From the IMG/VR virus record IMGVR_UViG_3300017917_003446, positions 51,473 through 115,472 of that record: a stretch of DNA of 64,000 nucleotides; one strand, 5' to 3'. The notes under the pieces were generated by a model, which ran no database searches, was not told the origin of the DNA, and saw only the letters and a list, made by a program, of their open reading frames with translations. Both the position numbers and the translations under genes were made by a program. Below, one piece after another: positions 9,341 through 17,890 of the stretch. Positions within the stretch are counted from its first letter, which is position 1; each line of letters opens with the position of its first letter. The DNA is from a virus.

Positions 9341-9904
9341 ATGTCAACAACATTTAATGTTAATCAGTTTAAAGCAGCACTAGTTAATGGTGGTGCTCGC
9401 CCTAATCAGTTTGCTGTCCAACTTAGTTTTCCAACTTATGTTACCGGACAAGCAAATGCTGTTAGACGTGCACCATTTTTAGTTAACATTGCTGAGTTAC
9501 CAGGTCAGACTGTAAATCCTGCAATTGTTCTTTACAGAGGCAGAGAGGTAAAATTTGCAGGCGATAGAGTTTTCGCACCTTGGACTATTACTGTTCTAAA
9601 CGATGCAGACATGTCTATTAGAAATTCATGTGAGCAGTGGATGAACGGTATGGATGATCTTGTATCAAAGATCGGAAGATTAAATCCTGCAGAATACCAA
9701 AGAGATTTGGATATATTCCAATTAGACAGAAATGGAAATATACTAAAAAGCTATAAATTAGTTAGTGCGTTTCCAATAGATGTTTCTCCTGTAGGATTAG
9801 ATTTTGGCGCCAATGATACCATTTCATCATTTTCAGTAACATGGCAGTACCAGCATTTTACGACTTCGCAAAATACTGGTTCTTCATTTGCTTTACCATT
9901 TTAA
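9341..9904 (+). CDS. gp19: Tail tube protein gp19
   Basis: 187 residues (T4: 163) with the tube-protein pattern: RPNQFAVQLSFP, AELPGQTVNPAIV, then a GDRVFAPWTITVLND strand and a final SVTWQYQHF strand. It polymerises into the inner tail tube. It follows gp18 by 17 bases with a GGGAGAAG ribosome-binding site, the universal order in T4-like phages. Confidence 0.93.
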   Translation: MSTTFNVNQFKAALVNGGARPNQFAVQLSFPTYVTGQANAVRRAPFLVNIAELPGQTVNPAIVLYRGREVKFAGDRVFAPWTITVLNDADMSIRNSCEQWMNGMDDLVSKIGRLNPAEYQRDLDIFQLDRNGNILKSYKLVSAFPIDVSPVGLDFGANDTISSFSVTWQYQHFTTSQNTGSSFALPF

Positions 9905-9920
9905 TAGTTGAATTTATAAT

Positions 9921-11441
9921 ATGGCGCTTTCGTTATTTGGCTACACAATATCTAAAGATGAACCGGCAAATCTGGAGGTAAGGAAGAATACCTTTATACC
10001 TCCAGATGACGACGAAGGCGCATCTGCGGTTGCTGGAGGTGGTTATTTTGGAACATATGTAGATTTAGATGCTACTGCAAAATCTGAATCTGAAGTAATT
10101 ACTAAATACAGAGAGACGTCTATGTATTCAGACGTCTCTAATGCTATTGATGAAATAGTTACAGAAGCAATAGCAGGTACTGATACAGATAGATTAGTTG
10201 ATATAAATTTAGATAATGTTTCTTTATCCGATAATATTAAATTAAGTATTAGAAATGAATTTTATTCCATACTTAGAATGTTGGAATTTAAATCTAAAGG
10301 TCAAGATATCTTTAGACGTTGGTATATAGATGGTAGAATTTACTATCAGAAAGTAATAGATAACACCAATCCAAGAAAAGGTGTTCTTGAGCTTAGATAT
10401 ATTGATCCAAGAAAAATTAAAAAAGTAAGAGATATTAAAAAGAAAAGATCTCCTTCTGGTATAGACATTATAGAAAAAATTGAAGAGTTTTACATTTATA
10501 ATGAAAAAGGATTACGTTATACTCAGCAATATGGCAATGTGCCAGGATTAAATCAGGGAATTAAAATATCACCTGATACTATTACATTTGTCCCATCGGG
10601 CGTAATGGATTTAGAAAAAAGTATTGTCTTAAGTTACTTGCATAAGGCGGTAAAGCCTGCCAATCAACTTAAGATGATGGAGGACTCCTTGGTAATTTAT
10701 AGAATATCAAGAGCCCCTGAACGAAGAATATTTTATATTGATGTTGGCAATTTACCCAAGATCAAAGCAGAACAATATTTGAAAGATGTAATGAATAAGT
10801 ATCGTAATAAAATTGTTTACGATTCTAATACAGGTGAGATTAAAGACGATAGAAAATTTATGTCAATGCTCGAAGATTTCTGGCTACCTCGCAGAGAAGG
10901 TGGTAGGGGCACAGAAATTACTACATTGCCAGGTGGCGAAAACTTGGGTCAGATAGATGATATAAATTACTTTAAGAATAAGTTGTATCAATCTTTAAAT
11001 GTACCCATGTCTAGATTAGAAGCATCTACAGGAATGAATTTCGGTAGGGCTGCTGAAATAACTAGAGATGAATTAAAATTTGGTAAGTTTGTAGATAAAC
11101 TTCGCAAAAAATTTAATGAATTATTTAGTGATGTAATGCGAACACAACTTATTCTAAAAGGAATTATGACTGATTCTGATTGGAATGAAATTAAAGAGGA
11201 TATTAATTTCATATATTCTCAGGACAGATATTATTCAGAATTAAAGGATGCTGAAAATTTAAGAAATAGAGTAGATGTTCTTAATCAAATGGCACCGTTT
11301 ATTGGGACGTACTTCAGTCAAGAATATGTTATGAAGAAAGTTTTAAGATATACCGATGATGAAATGATAGCGGTTAAAGAGCAAATCCAAAATGAGGGAC
11401 CACCTCCACAACCAATAAATAATGCTGAGCCACAACAATAG
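9921..11441 (+). CDS. gp20: Portal vertex protein gp20
   Basis: 506 residues, the usual size for marine T4-like portals. Recognisable blocks include AIDEIVTEAI, FRRWYIDGRIYYQK, LELRYIDPRKI, RAPERRIFYIDVGNLPK, the FWLPRREGGRGTEI motif and LNVPMSRLEAS. It forms the dodecameric ring for head assembly, DNA packaging and neck attachment. The weak late-promoter-like TATAATAT overlapping the ATG is probably chance. Confidence 0.96.
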   Translation: MALSLFGYTISKDEPANLEVRKNTFIPPDDDEGASAVAGGGYFGTYVDLDATAKSESEVITKYRETSMYSDVSNAIDEIVTEAIAGTDTDRLVDINLDNVSLSDNIKLSIRNEFYSILRMLEFKSKGQDIFRRWYIDGRIYYQKVIDNTNPRKGVLELRYIDPRKIKKVRDIKKKRSPSGIDIIEKIEEFYIYNEKGLRYTQQYGNVPGLNQGIKISPDTITFVPSGVMDLEKSIVLSYLHKAVKPANQLKMMEDSLVIYRISRAPERRIFYIDVGNLPKIKAEQYLKDVMNKYRNKIVYDSNTGEIKDDRKFMSMLEDFWLPRREGGRGTEITTLPGGENLGQIDDINYFKNKLYQSLNVPMSRLEASTGMNFGRAAEITRDELKFGKFVDKLRKKFNELFSDVMRTQLILKGIMTDSDWNEIKEDINFIYSQDRYYSELKDAENLRNRVDVLNQMAPFIGTYFSQEYVMKKVLRYTDDEMIAVKEQIQNEGPPPQPINNAEPQQ

Positions 11442-11449
11442 GAGATATT

Positions 11450-11659
11450 ATGACTGATACTGTAGAAACAGAAATTGAAAATGAAGAAGAAACAACAACA
11501 AACGATGTTATTAGAAGTATGGTAGATACTATTCTACAAGGCGATGCGGTAAATGCACAAGCAACCTTTGCTTCTTTAATGTCTGGTAAAGTTGCTGATG
11601 CCATAGACAATAGACGTTTAGATATATCACAATCTTTATATTCGAGAGAAAAAGAATGA
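11450..11659 (+). CDS. Prohead core protein (gp67-like)
   Basis: A 69-residue acidic protein between the portal and protease genes, in the place of T4 genes 67/68. Its second half (QATFASLMSGKVADAIDNRR) is the conserved segment of small prohead core proteins from marine T4-like phages. It is probably an internal scaffold component cleaved by gp21. Good ribosome-binding site (AGGAGA) before the ATG; ATGA-type overlap with the next gene. Confidence 0.7.
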   Translation: MTDTVETEIENEEETTTNDVIRSMVDTILQGDAVNAQATFASLMSGKVADAIDNRRLDISQSLYSREKE

Positions 11660-12354
11660 AAGACTTTAAGTCCTTTAAAGTAGATATGTTCGAGGCAATG
11701 AATCGTAGCCCATATGCTATTGGTATGGCACAAGCTATGAAGTCAACAGGTGATAAACCGCCCTTAGAAAAATCTACAATAAAGAAAGCTCATAAAATTG
11801 CTAAGTCAATTATGAAAAATGAGTCAGTGGACGATGAAGGAAATATGGCAAGAGGTGAATTAATGCGCATGTCAAAGCAAGCAGCTGATCTTGCTATGAT
11901 GATGACAGATGAAAAACAATTAGATGGGTGGGTGCAGGCAAAAATTACTAAAGCTGCAGATTATTTAGATTCTGCACACGATTATCTAATGTTTAGCAAA
12001 CAAGAAGTAGATGAGAATCAACATTACTGTGCCAAGCATGTATACTCAGACATATTTGGTGAAGGTATTGTACTTGAAGCTGAACACGCTGAACCTAATG
12101 CCGATGGTGAAATTGAATGGTATACAGTAAAATTTGATCATGGTGACGAAGTGGTATTCACAGAAGACCTTACAATTCTTATGGCAGAATATCATAACAA
12201 CCATAAGAAAAAGAAAGAGAAAAAAGAAAATGAGATGAATGAAAAACTTCATCCTAATCAGCAAAAGATAGATGTACATGAACCCGAAAAAGATGAAATC
12301 ACTGCTGCTGATTTTGCCAAGTTACGTGCTATAAGAAAAGGTAAAGGAAAGTAA
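11656..12354 (+). CDS. Prohead-associated protein of unknown function
   Basis: A 232-residue charged protein. The middle (LADLAMMMTD-like, then GWVQAKITKAADYLDSAHDYL) is a helical motif found repeatedly in small structural proteins of marine T4-like phages. A lysine/glutamate-rich stretch follows near residue 180 and a basic tail ends it. Its place between gp67-like and gp21 suggests a core or head-assembly role, but no enzymatic motif is visible. Confidence 0.6.
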   Translation: MKDFKSFKVDMFEAMNRSPYAIGMAQAMKSTGDKPPLEKSTIKKAHKIAKSIMKNESVDDEGNMARGELMRMSKQAADLAMMMTDEKQLDGWVQAKITKAADYLDSAHDYLMFSKQEVDENQHYCAKHVYSDIFGEGIVLEAEHAEPNADGEIEWYTVKFDHGDEVVFTEDLTILMAEYHNNHKKKKEKKENEMNEKLHPNQQKIDVHEPEKDEITAADFAKLRAIRKGKGK

Positions 12355-12357
12355 TAA

Positions 12358-12768
12358 ATGGCTGCTACAGTTACCATTCTTAAAAAGGTTAGACAACAAG
12401 CTATAGTAAAGGTAATAGGTGATGGTGTTGCTAACGTAGATATAAAAACCTTGGCATTAGCAGATGAAACTTTTGCTGATTATACAGGTAATGCCAACGT
12501 AACAATAAATTCTGTGCTTTGGTCATCAACAGATGCCAATGCTCCTATTTTAGTTAAAAGACCATACAATGGTGCAAATGTAATGATATTGCATGGTAAT
12601 GATAATTGGTCATTATCTCAGATGATGGGATTCGTAGAATCTACAAATAGTACTGCTAATATATCTGTTACTATGCCAGGGTCCGGCGGAACATTGTATT
12701 TAGGATTAACTAAGAATAATGGATTTACTGAACCTAATCAGCAAGTCATTACTAAGGTAACAAGCTAA
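12358..12768 (+). CDS. Predicted virion protein, beta-rich
   Basis: 136 residues with mostly beta-strand pattern (VTILKKVRQQAIVKVIGDG and later NVMILHGNDNWSL), no Cys and few charged residues. It lies between head-assembly genes, so a head or head-decoration role is likely. I do not recognise the family. It overlaps gp21 by one base. Confidence 0.55.
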   Translation: MAATVTILKKVRQQAIVKVIGDGVANVDIKTLALADETFADYTGNANVTINSVLWSSTDANAPILVKRPYNGANVMILHGNDNWSLSQMMGFVESTNSTANISVTMPGSGGTLYLGLTKNNGFTEPNQQVITKVTS

Positions 12769-13412
12769 TGAAACTTATAAAAGAAATTCATCAAGACTTA
12801 GAATATATTACTGAAGAAAAATCTGGAGGCAAACACAATACCTATATCAAAGGTATTTTTATGCAGTCAGAACAACAAAATAGAAATGGTAGAGTATATC
12901 CTAAATCTGTTTTAGAAAAAGAATTACAAAGATATCAGAATATGATATCTGAAAAAAGATCATTGGGCGAATTAGGTCATCCTCCTAATCCCCAGATTAA
13001 TCTTAATAATGTATCACACCTTATTACCAATCTACAATGGGAAGGTAACGATATAATTGGCACAGCAAAAATCTTAGATACTCCAATGGGTAAGATTGCT
13101 AAGAACTTCATTGAAGAAGGAGTTCGCCTAGGTGTTTCCTCAAGAGGTTTAGGATCACTTAAAGAAAGAAACGGTATAAACGAAGTTCAAGATGATTTTC
13201 ATCTTGCAACTGTAGATATTGTAGCTGATCCATCAGCACCAGATGCTTTTGTTGAAGGCATTATGGAAAATGCAGAATGGATTTGCGAAAATGGTGTTTG
13301 GAAAACTATAGAAGTAGAACAAGCACAGAAAGTAATTAGAAAAGCATCAAATAAACAATTAGCCGAAACTAAGCTTAAAGTATTTGAAGCATTTTTAAAT
13401 TCTATCAAATAA
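12768..13412 (+). CDS. gp21: Prohead core protease gp21
   Basis: 214 residues with the serine protease fold of the T4 gp21/herpes assemblin group. It shows the GIFMQSEQQNRNGRVYP entry, the catalytic His in LGELGHPPNP, and the nucleophilic Ser in LGVSSRGLGSL. The downstream VDIVADPSAPDA motif is also conserved. It matures the prohead by cleaving core and capsid proteins, whose genes lie on both sides. Confidence 0.94.
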   Translation: MKLIKEIHQDLEYITEEKSGGKHNTYIKGIFMQSEQQNRNGRVYPKSVLEKELQRYQNMISEKRSLGELGHPPNPQINLNNVSHLITNLQWEGNDIIGTAKILDTPMGKIAKNFIEEGVRLGVSSRGLGSLKERNGINEVQDDFHLATVDIVADPSAPDAFVEGIMENAEWICENGVWKTIEVEQAQKVIRKASNKQLAETKLKVFEAFLNSIK

Positions 13413-13420
13413 TCAAATCT

Positions 13421-13428
13421 TATAAATA
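13421..13428 (+). promoter_or_regulatory. T4-type late promoter octamer
   Basis: An exact TATAAATA in the gap between gp21 and gp22, 34 bases before the gp22 ATG. It would drive the scaffold and major capsid genes at high level. Confidence 0.75.
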
Positions 13429-13462
13429 TTAAAGTTAGATTAATAACTCATAGGAGAGAAGG

Positions 13463-14572
13463 ATGTCAGTAGACTCTAAAATAAAGGAATTGCTAGAGCG
13501 CGTTAAAGCTCAGGCAACTGACGCCGAGACTCTGTCGGAAGAAGGTGCACAGCCAATGGGATCTACTTCCGTAGCCAAGGATTCAAGTATCAAAGCAGCT
13601 AATGCTGGAGATGCTACATATCCTATGCAGGGCTCGTCTCAGAAGGCAAGTGTAGAAACACGGGATGAAGAAGAACCTAATCAAGGTATGAAAGCTTCAG
13701 CACCAGTTTCCAAGAACAATCTTACAGCACAAGGTGTAGGTGCTGCACCTAATTTTACTACAGTTGGAGATCCAACAATGGCAGTTAATCAGCCTAATAG
13801 TAAAGGTAATGTTACTAAAGAGAATGTTGAAGATCAAGACGCACCTTCTCTTAAAGAACAAATTGTTTCTATCTTCGGAGAAGATGTATCAGAAGAATTT
13901 GCTGATAAAGCAACATCTATTTTCGAAGCTGCAGTAGTTGCTCGTGTTAATTCCGAAATGGAAAAAATTGTTGAGCAATTAGAAGAACAAAAAGCTACAG
14001 AACTTACTGAAGCTAAAGAGCAGATGGTAGAAAAAATTGACTCGTTTTTAAATTATGTCGTTGATCAGTGGATGACAGAAAATGAGCTAGCAATCGAAAA
14101 TGGTCTTCGTACAGAAATCGCCGAAGATTTTATTGTAGGATTGAAGTCTCTATTTAAAGAACATTACATCGAAGTACCTGAAGAAAAGTACGATGTAATT
14201 GGAGAACTACAAGGTAAAGCCCAAGATCTTGAAGACAAACTTAATGAAGCCCTTAATGGCAACATTGAAATGAAGAAAGAACTTGAGGATATGAAACGTG
14301 CTGCTGTATTGGAAAGCGCATCAAAAGATTTAGCTGACACCGAAGCTGAAAAGCTAGCTAAACTTTTAGAAGGCGTAGATTTTGAAAACGAAGAACTTTT
14401 TGCAGAAAAAGTTTCAGTGATCAAGGAAAATTATTTTCCAAAGAATAGCAAACCAGTAAGCACAAATTCTATTACTGAAGATAGTTCAGAGCCACCTGCT
14501 GATATGCTTGTTGAAGATAGCACAGTATCAAAATATGCTAGAGCGCTATCAAGAACAATTAAAAAGAATTAA
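13463..14572 (+). CDS. gp22: Prohead scaffold protein gp22
   Basis: 369 residues, acidic and largely coiled coil in the second half. A PSLKEQIVSIFGEDVSEEFADKA block sits near residue 127 and a long Glu/Lys-rich helix follows it (residues ~155-320). Position between protease and major capsid protein, and composition, fit the T4 gp22 core scaffold, which is degraded by gp21. The first ~120 residues are low complexity and unlike T4. Ribosome-binding site AGGAGAGAAGG. Confidence 0.9.
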   Translation: MSVDSKIKELLERVKAQATDAETLSEEGAQPMGSTSVAKDSSIKAANAGDATYPMQGSSQKASVETRDEEEPNQGMKASAPVSKNNLTAQGVGAAPNFTTVGDPTMAVNQPNSKGNVTKENVEDQDAPSLKEQIVSIFGEDVSEEFADKATSIFEAAVVARVNSEMEKIVEQLEEQKATELTEAKEQMVEKIDSFLNYVVDQWMTENELAIENGLRTEIAEDFIVGLKSLFKEHYIEVPEEKYDVIGELQGKAQDLEDKLNEALNGNIEMKKELEDMKRAAVLESASKDLADTEAEKLAKLLEGVDFENEELFAEKVSVIKENYFPKNSKPVSTNSITEDSSEPPADMLVEDSTVSKYARALSRTIKKN

Positions 14573-14591
14573 TCCCATAGGAGTAATGTAA

Positions 14592-15890
14592 ATGTTTTTA
14601 TCCGAACAACTACAAAAGAAGTGGCAAGCCATTCTTGACCACGCTGACCTTCCTGAAATTAAGGACAGCTATAAAAGAGCAGTTACATCTGTTCTTTTAG
14701 AAAATCAAGAACGTGCATTGCGTGAAGAGCGTTTTTCTCTCTTTGAAGGTCCAGCAGCAAACAACATTCAGTCAACAGGCGGTCTTGACACATACGATCC
14801 TATCCTTATCGGATTAGTTCGTCGTTCTATGCCTAATCTAATGGCTTATGATATTTGCGGTGTGCAGCCAATGACAGGTCCAACAGGACTTATTTTTGCA
14901 ATGCGTGCTCATGTAGGTTCAGGTCGTTCTAATACTGATCCAACACTAGAAGCATTGTTCAATGAAGCCAACACAATGGTTTCTGGTGCTAATAGCCCAA
15001 CACATGCAGGTACCAACCCAGCTGATTCTCCATATACAACTGCAGGTGGTATGTCAACAGCATTTGCTGAGCAGTTAGGAACTTCAGGTAATGCTGCATT
15101 CAACGAAATGTCTTTCAGTATTGATAAGACAACAGTTACTGCTGAGACACGTGCTCTAAAAGCTGAGTACACAGTTGAATTAGCACAAGACTTGAAAGCA
15201 ATTCATGGTCTTGATGCTGAAGCAGAACTTTCAAACATTCTTTCACAAGAGTTTATGTTTGAAATCAATCGTGAGATTGTACGTTTAATCTATACAGTTG
15301 CGAAGACAGGTTCTCCTGCAACAGCAACAGCAGGTACATTTGACCTAGATGTAGATTCAAATGGACGTTGGTCTGTTGAGCGTTTCAAAGGTCTTCTATT
15401 CAATATTGAGCGTGATGCTAATCATATTGCGCAAGATACTCGTAGAGGAAAAGGTAACATCATCGTTTGCTCTGCAGACGTAGCTTCTGCTCTAGCAATG
15501 GCTGGTGTTCTTGATTACGCTCCTGCTTTATCAACAAGCCTAAATGTTGATGACACAGGTAATACATTCGCAGGTGTTCTAAATGGACGCTTCCGTGTTT
15601 ATGTTGATCCATATTCAGCTAACCTAGGCGCAAGCAGCCAGTTCTATGTTGTAGGTTATAAGGGTTCTAGCCCATATGACGCTGGTTTGTTCTATTGCCC
15701 ATATGTTCCTCTACAGATGGTTCGTGCTGTTGATCCTAACAGCTTCCAACCAAAGATTGGCTTCAAGACACGTTATGGCTTGATTGCTAATCCATATGTT
15801 GTACAGGCAAATGGTACAGTAGATGCTGATACATTTACAGCAAATCGTAATCAGTACTATCGTCGTACCAAGGTTACAAATCTAATGTAA
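14592..15890 (+). CDS. gp23: Major capsid protein gp23
   Basis: 432 residues with gp23 hallmarks: the N-terminal RFSLFEG region before the expected gp21 cleavage site, DPILIGLVRRSMPNLMAYDI, GPTGLIFAMRA, the EYTVELAQDLKAIHGLDAE block, and YVGYKG-type C-terminal strands. It forms the hexamers of the head. GC-rich preferred codons are evident, consistent with very high expression. A strong terminator follows. Confidence 0.97.
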   Translation: MFLSEQLQKKWQAILDHADLPEIKDSYKRAVTSVLLENQERALREERFSLFEGPAANNIQSTGGLDTYDPILIGLVRRSMPNLMAYDICGVQPMTGPTGLIFAMRAHVGSGRSNTDPTLEALFNEANTMVSGANSPTHAGTNPADSPYTTAGGMSTAFAEQLGTSGNAAFNEMSFSIDKTTVTAETRALKAEYTVELAQDLKAIHGLDAEAELSNILSQEFMFEINREIVRLIYTVAKTGSPATATAGTFDLDVDSNGRWSVERFKGLLFNIERDANHIAQDTRRGKGNIIVCSADVASALAMAGVLDYAPALSTSLNVDDTGNTFAGVLNGRFRVYVDPYSANLGASSQFYVVGYKGSSPYDAGLFYCPYVPLQMVRAVDPNSFQPKIGFKTRYGLIANPYVVQANGTVDADTFTANRNQYYRRTKVTNLM

Positions 15891-15918
15891 TCATTGAGCC
15901 GACACAGATCGGACTTAA

Positions 15919-15940
15919 GGGGGAGCAATCCCCCTTTTTT
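15919..15940 (+). terminator. Intrinsic terminator after gp23
   Basis: GGGGGA, loop GCAA, TCCCCC, then six T: a compact rho-independent terminator 29 bases after the gp23 stop. The GCAA tetraloop adds stability. It separates the capsid transcript from the next late promoter. Confidence 0.9.
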
Positions 15941-15945
15941 GTCTT

Positions 15946-15953
15946 TATAAATA
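15946..15953 (+). promoter_or_regulatory. T4-type late promoter octamer
   Basis: An exact TATAAATA directly after the gp23 terminator and 18 bases before the next ATG, so a new late transcript starts here. Confidence 0.75.
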
Positions 15954-15971
15954 ATAGTGAAAGGAAGTTAA

Positions 15972-16562
15972 ATGGCATATACTGCAAATATTTCACTATT
16001 ACAAGATTCATATACAAACAATAGGCCTACGACTTATAATTATCTAAGACCTAATGGTTTTAGATTTACTATAAAAGAAATGCCTTATGTTGCATATACT
16101 TGTCAATCAGCAAATATACCCGCATTGCAACTTGGTAATGCCATTTTGCCTACACCTTTTGTTGATATTCCTATAGCGGGCGATAAAATTAATTTTGGAG
16201 ATCTTACTTTAAGATTTTTGATTCAAGAGGATATGTCAAATTATATAGAAATTTTGGGTTGGTTAATTGCTTTGGGGTTCCCAATTGAACACAAACAATT
16301 TACATCATTTGTTCAAAAGAGAGAAAATAGGTTCCCATATTCACAAGGCGGCAAAAGAACAGATGCTTTGGCATACTCGGATGCAACTTTGACTATTTTA
16401 GACTCGACAAACACACCTAAAACCGATATAATGTTCTATGATTTGTTCCCAATCTCAATAGAAGCTTTGGATTATGACGTGACCACAACCGATGTACCAT
16501 TTATGGTAGGAATTGCGTCTTTTAAATATAAGTATTTTGATATTAAAACATTAACAGTATAG
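15972..16562 (+). CDS. Tail tube-like protein (gp3/gp54-type candidate)
   Basis: 196 residues with tube-protein logic: NGFRFTIKEMPYVAYTCQSANIP resembles the gp19 entry, and GDKINFGDLTLRFLI matches the tube strand that packs rings. A long insert (PIEHKQFTSFVQKR) precedes the last strands. In marine T4-like phages a tail-terminator or tube-initiator protein commonly sits just after gp23. It may be a gp3 or gp54 counterpart; I cannot choose between them. It has its own late promoter. Confidence 0.65.
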   Translation: MAYTANISLLQDSYTNNRPTTYNYLRPNGFRFTIKEMPYVAYTCQSANIPALQLGNAILPTPFVDIPIAGDKINFGDLTLRFLIQEDMSNYIEILGWLIALGFPIEHKQFTSFVQKRENRFPYSQGGKRTDALAYSDATLTILDSTNTPKTDIMFYDLFPISIEALDYDVTTTDVPFMVGIASFKYKYFDIKTLTV

Positions 16563-16570
16563 AGGTAATT

Positions 16571-17446
16571 ATGTCTGAAAATATTGATCCTACCGTTGAA
16601 AATACAGTGCCTTTGGTTGAAGCAGATGTTCCGCAACAAGATGATGGTAAAATTACTATCAGTATTGATGAATTGAGAAGTAGCAAATTCTTTATTGCTA
16701 CTCCTTGTTATGGTGGTGCTCTCACCGAACCATATTTTAGGTCTGTTATTAAATTGATGACCTTCTTCAATCAGCACAGAGTACCATTAGCGTTTGGCAC
16801 AATTGCTAACGAATCTTTGGTTACTCGAGCAAGAAACGTTTTACTTGCATATTTCTTAGCATCAGATTATACTCATTTGATGTTTATTGATGCAGACATT
16901 GAGTTTCAAGTAGATGATATTATGAAACTGTATGCCCATCAAAGAGATGTGTGTGTTGGTGCTTATCCCAAGAAAGGTGTAAATTGGGATAGAATTAAAG
17001 AAACAATTTTAACGGAACCTGAGAAGGCAAAGTCTCCTGGAGAAATTGCAGCACTCGGTGCAGATTATGCAGTTAACTTTAAGTTCTTAAATAAAGAAAC
17101 AAGAACAATTGCTGTAGATCGAGGGGTTGTAAAACTACATGATGCCGGTACAGGTTTCATGATGATCAAGCGCAATGCTATTCTTAAACTAATTAAAGCA
17201 TATCCTGAATTAAAATACAATAATGACGTCCAATTGAATCAAGATTTGTCTGATCATTTTTATGCTCTGTTTGATACAATGATCGATCCTGTTGATCGTA
17301 GATATTTGTCTGAAGATTATACCTTCTGTCGTAGGTGGCAAGACATTGGTGGAGATATTTGGCTTGACCCAAGTATTAGTTTAAATCATTATGGATCATT
17401 CTGTTTTTCGGGTAACCCAGCTCAAATTATTCAATTTCAAAAATAA
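16571..17446 (+). CDS. GT-A glycosyltransferase-like protein
   Basis: 291 residues. After a ~35-residue acidic lead it shows FFIATPCYGGALTEPYF, the ARNVLLAYFLASDYTHLMFIDADIEF core with a DAD metal site, and a late EDYTFCRRWQDIGG acceptor motif. This is the Anp1/GT2-like family recurrent in T4-like marine phages. It sits between a structural gene and uvsY, so it is probably late expressed. Substrate unknown: glycosylation of virion protein or of DNA are both possible. Confidence 0.75.
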   Translation: MSENIDPTVENTVPLVEADVPQQDDGKITISIDELRSSKFFIATPCYGGALTEPYFRSVIKLMTFFNQHRVPLAFGTIANESLVTRARNVLLAYFLASDYTHLMFIDADIEFQVDDIMKLYAHQRDVCVGAYPKKGVNWDRIKETILTEPEKAKSPGEIAALGADYAVNFKFLNKETRTIAVDRGVVKLHDAGTGFMMIKRNAILKLIKAYPELKYNNDVQLNQDLSDHFYALFDTMIDPVDRRYLSEDYTFCRRWQDIGGDIWLDPSISLNHYGSFCFSGNPAQIIQFQK

Positions 17447-17449
17447 ATT

Positions 17450-17890
17450 ATGAAACTGTCCGAACTCCAGGAAATGTGGGCGGAGGACTGTAAAATTGAT
17501 GAAACAAATCTTGGCAAGGAGTCAGCTAGAGTTCCTACTCTCCATGCCAAGTATATCAACTTTCTTTCCTCAACTAGACTCAATCTGCGTAAAGCAGAAT
17601 CTGATTATTTTAACTGTAGAAGAAAAAAATATAGATACTACAGAGGTGAAATGTCTCGTGCGGAATTAGAGTCCGAAGGTTGGATACAATGGCAAGGAGC
17701 TAAACCCCTAAAGAATGAAATTGATGAGTTTCTTCAGGGAGATGCTGATTTAATTTTATTACAAGATAAAGTAGAATATTTTAAAACAGTATTATATCAA
17801 TTAGAACAAATAATTCGGTCAATAAATTCAAGAACATGGGATATAAAGTCCTCAATTGAATGGACAAAATTTACTAATGGATTAATGTGA
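17450..17890 (+). CDS. uvsY: Recombination mediator UvsY
   Basis: 146 residues opening with LSELQEMWAEDCKID, the classical UvsY start, followed by HAKYINFLSSTRLNLRKAE and a conserved YYRGEMSRAEL block. It loads the UvsX recombinase on gp32-covered single strands. It overlaps uvsW (TGATG). uvsX itself is not in this window. Confidence 0.93.
   Translation: MKLSELQEMWAEDCKIDETNLGKESARVPTLHAKYINFLSSTRLNLRKAESDYFNCRRKKYRYYRGEMSRAELESEGWIQWQGAKPLKNEIDEFLQGDADLILLQDKVEYFKTVLYQLEQIIRSINSRTWDIKSSIEWTKFTNGLM

Noticed and set aside
9914-9921. TATAATAT before gp20 as a late promoter
   Set aside because: It differs from the octamer and overlaps the start codon.
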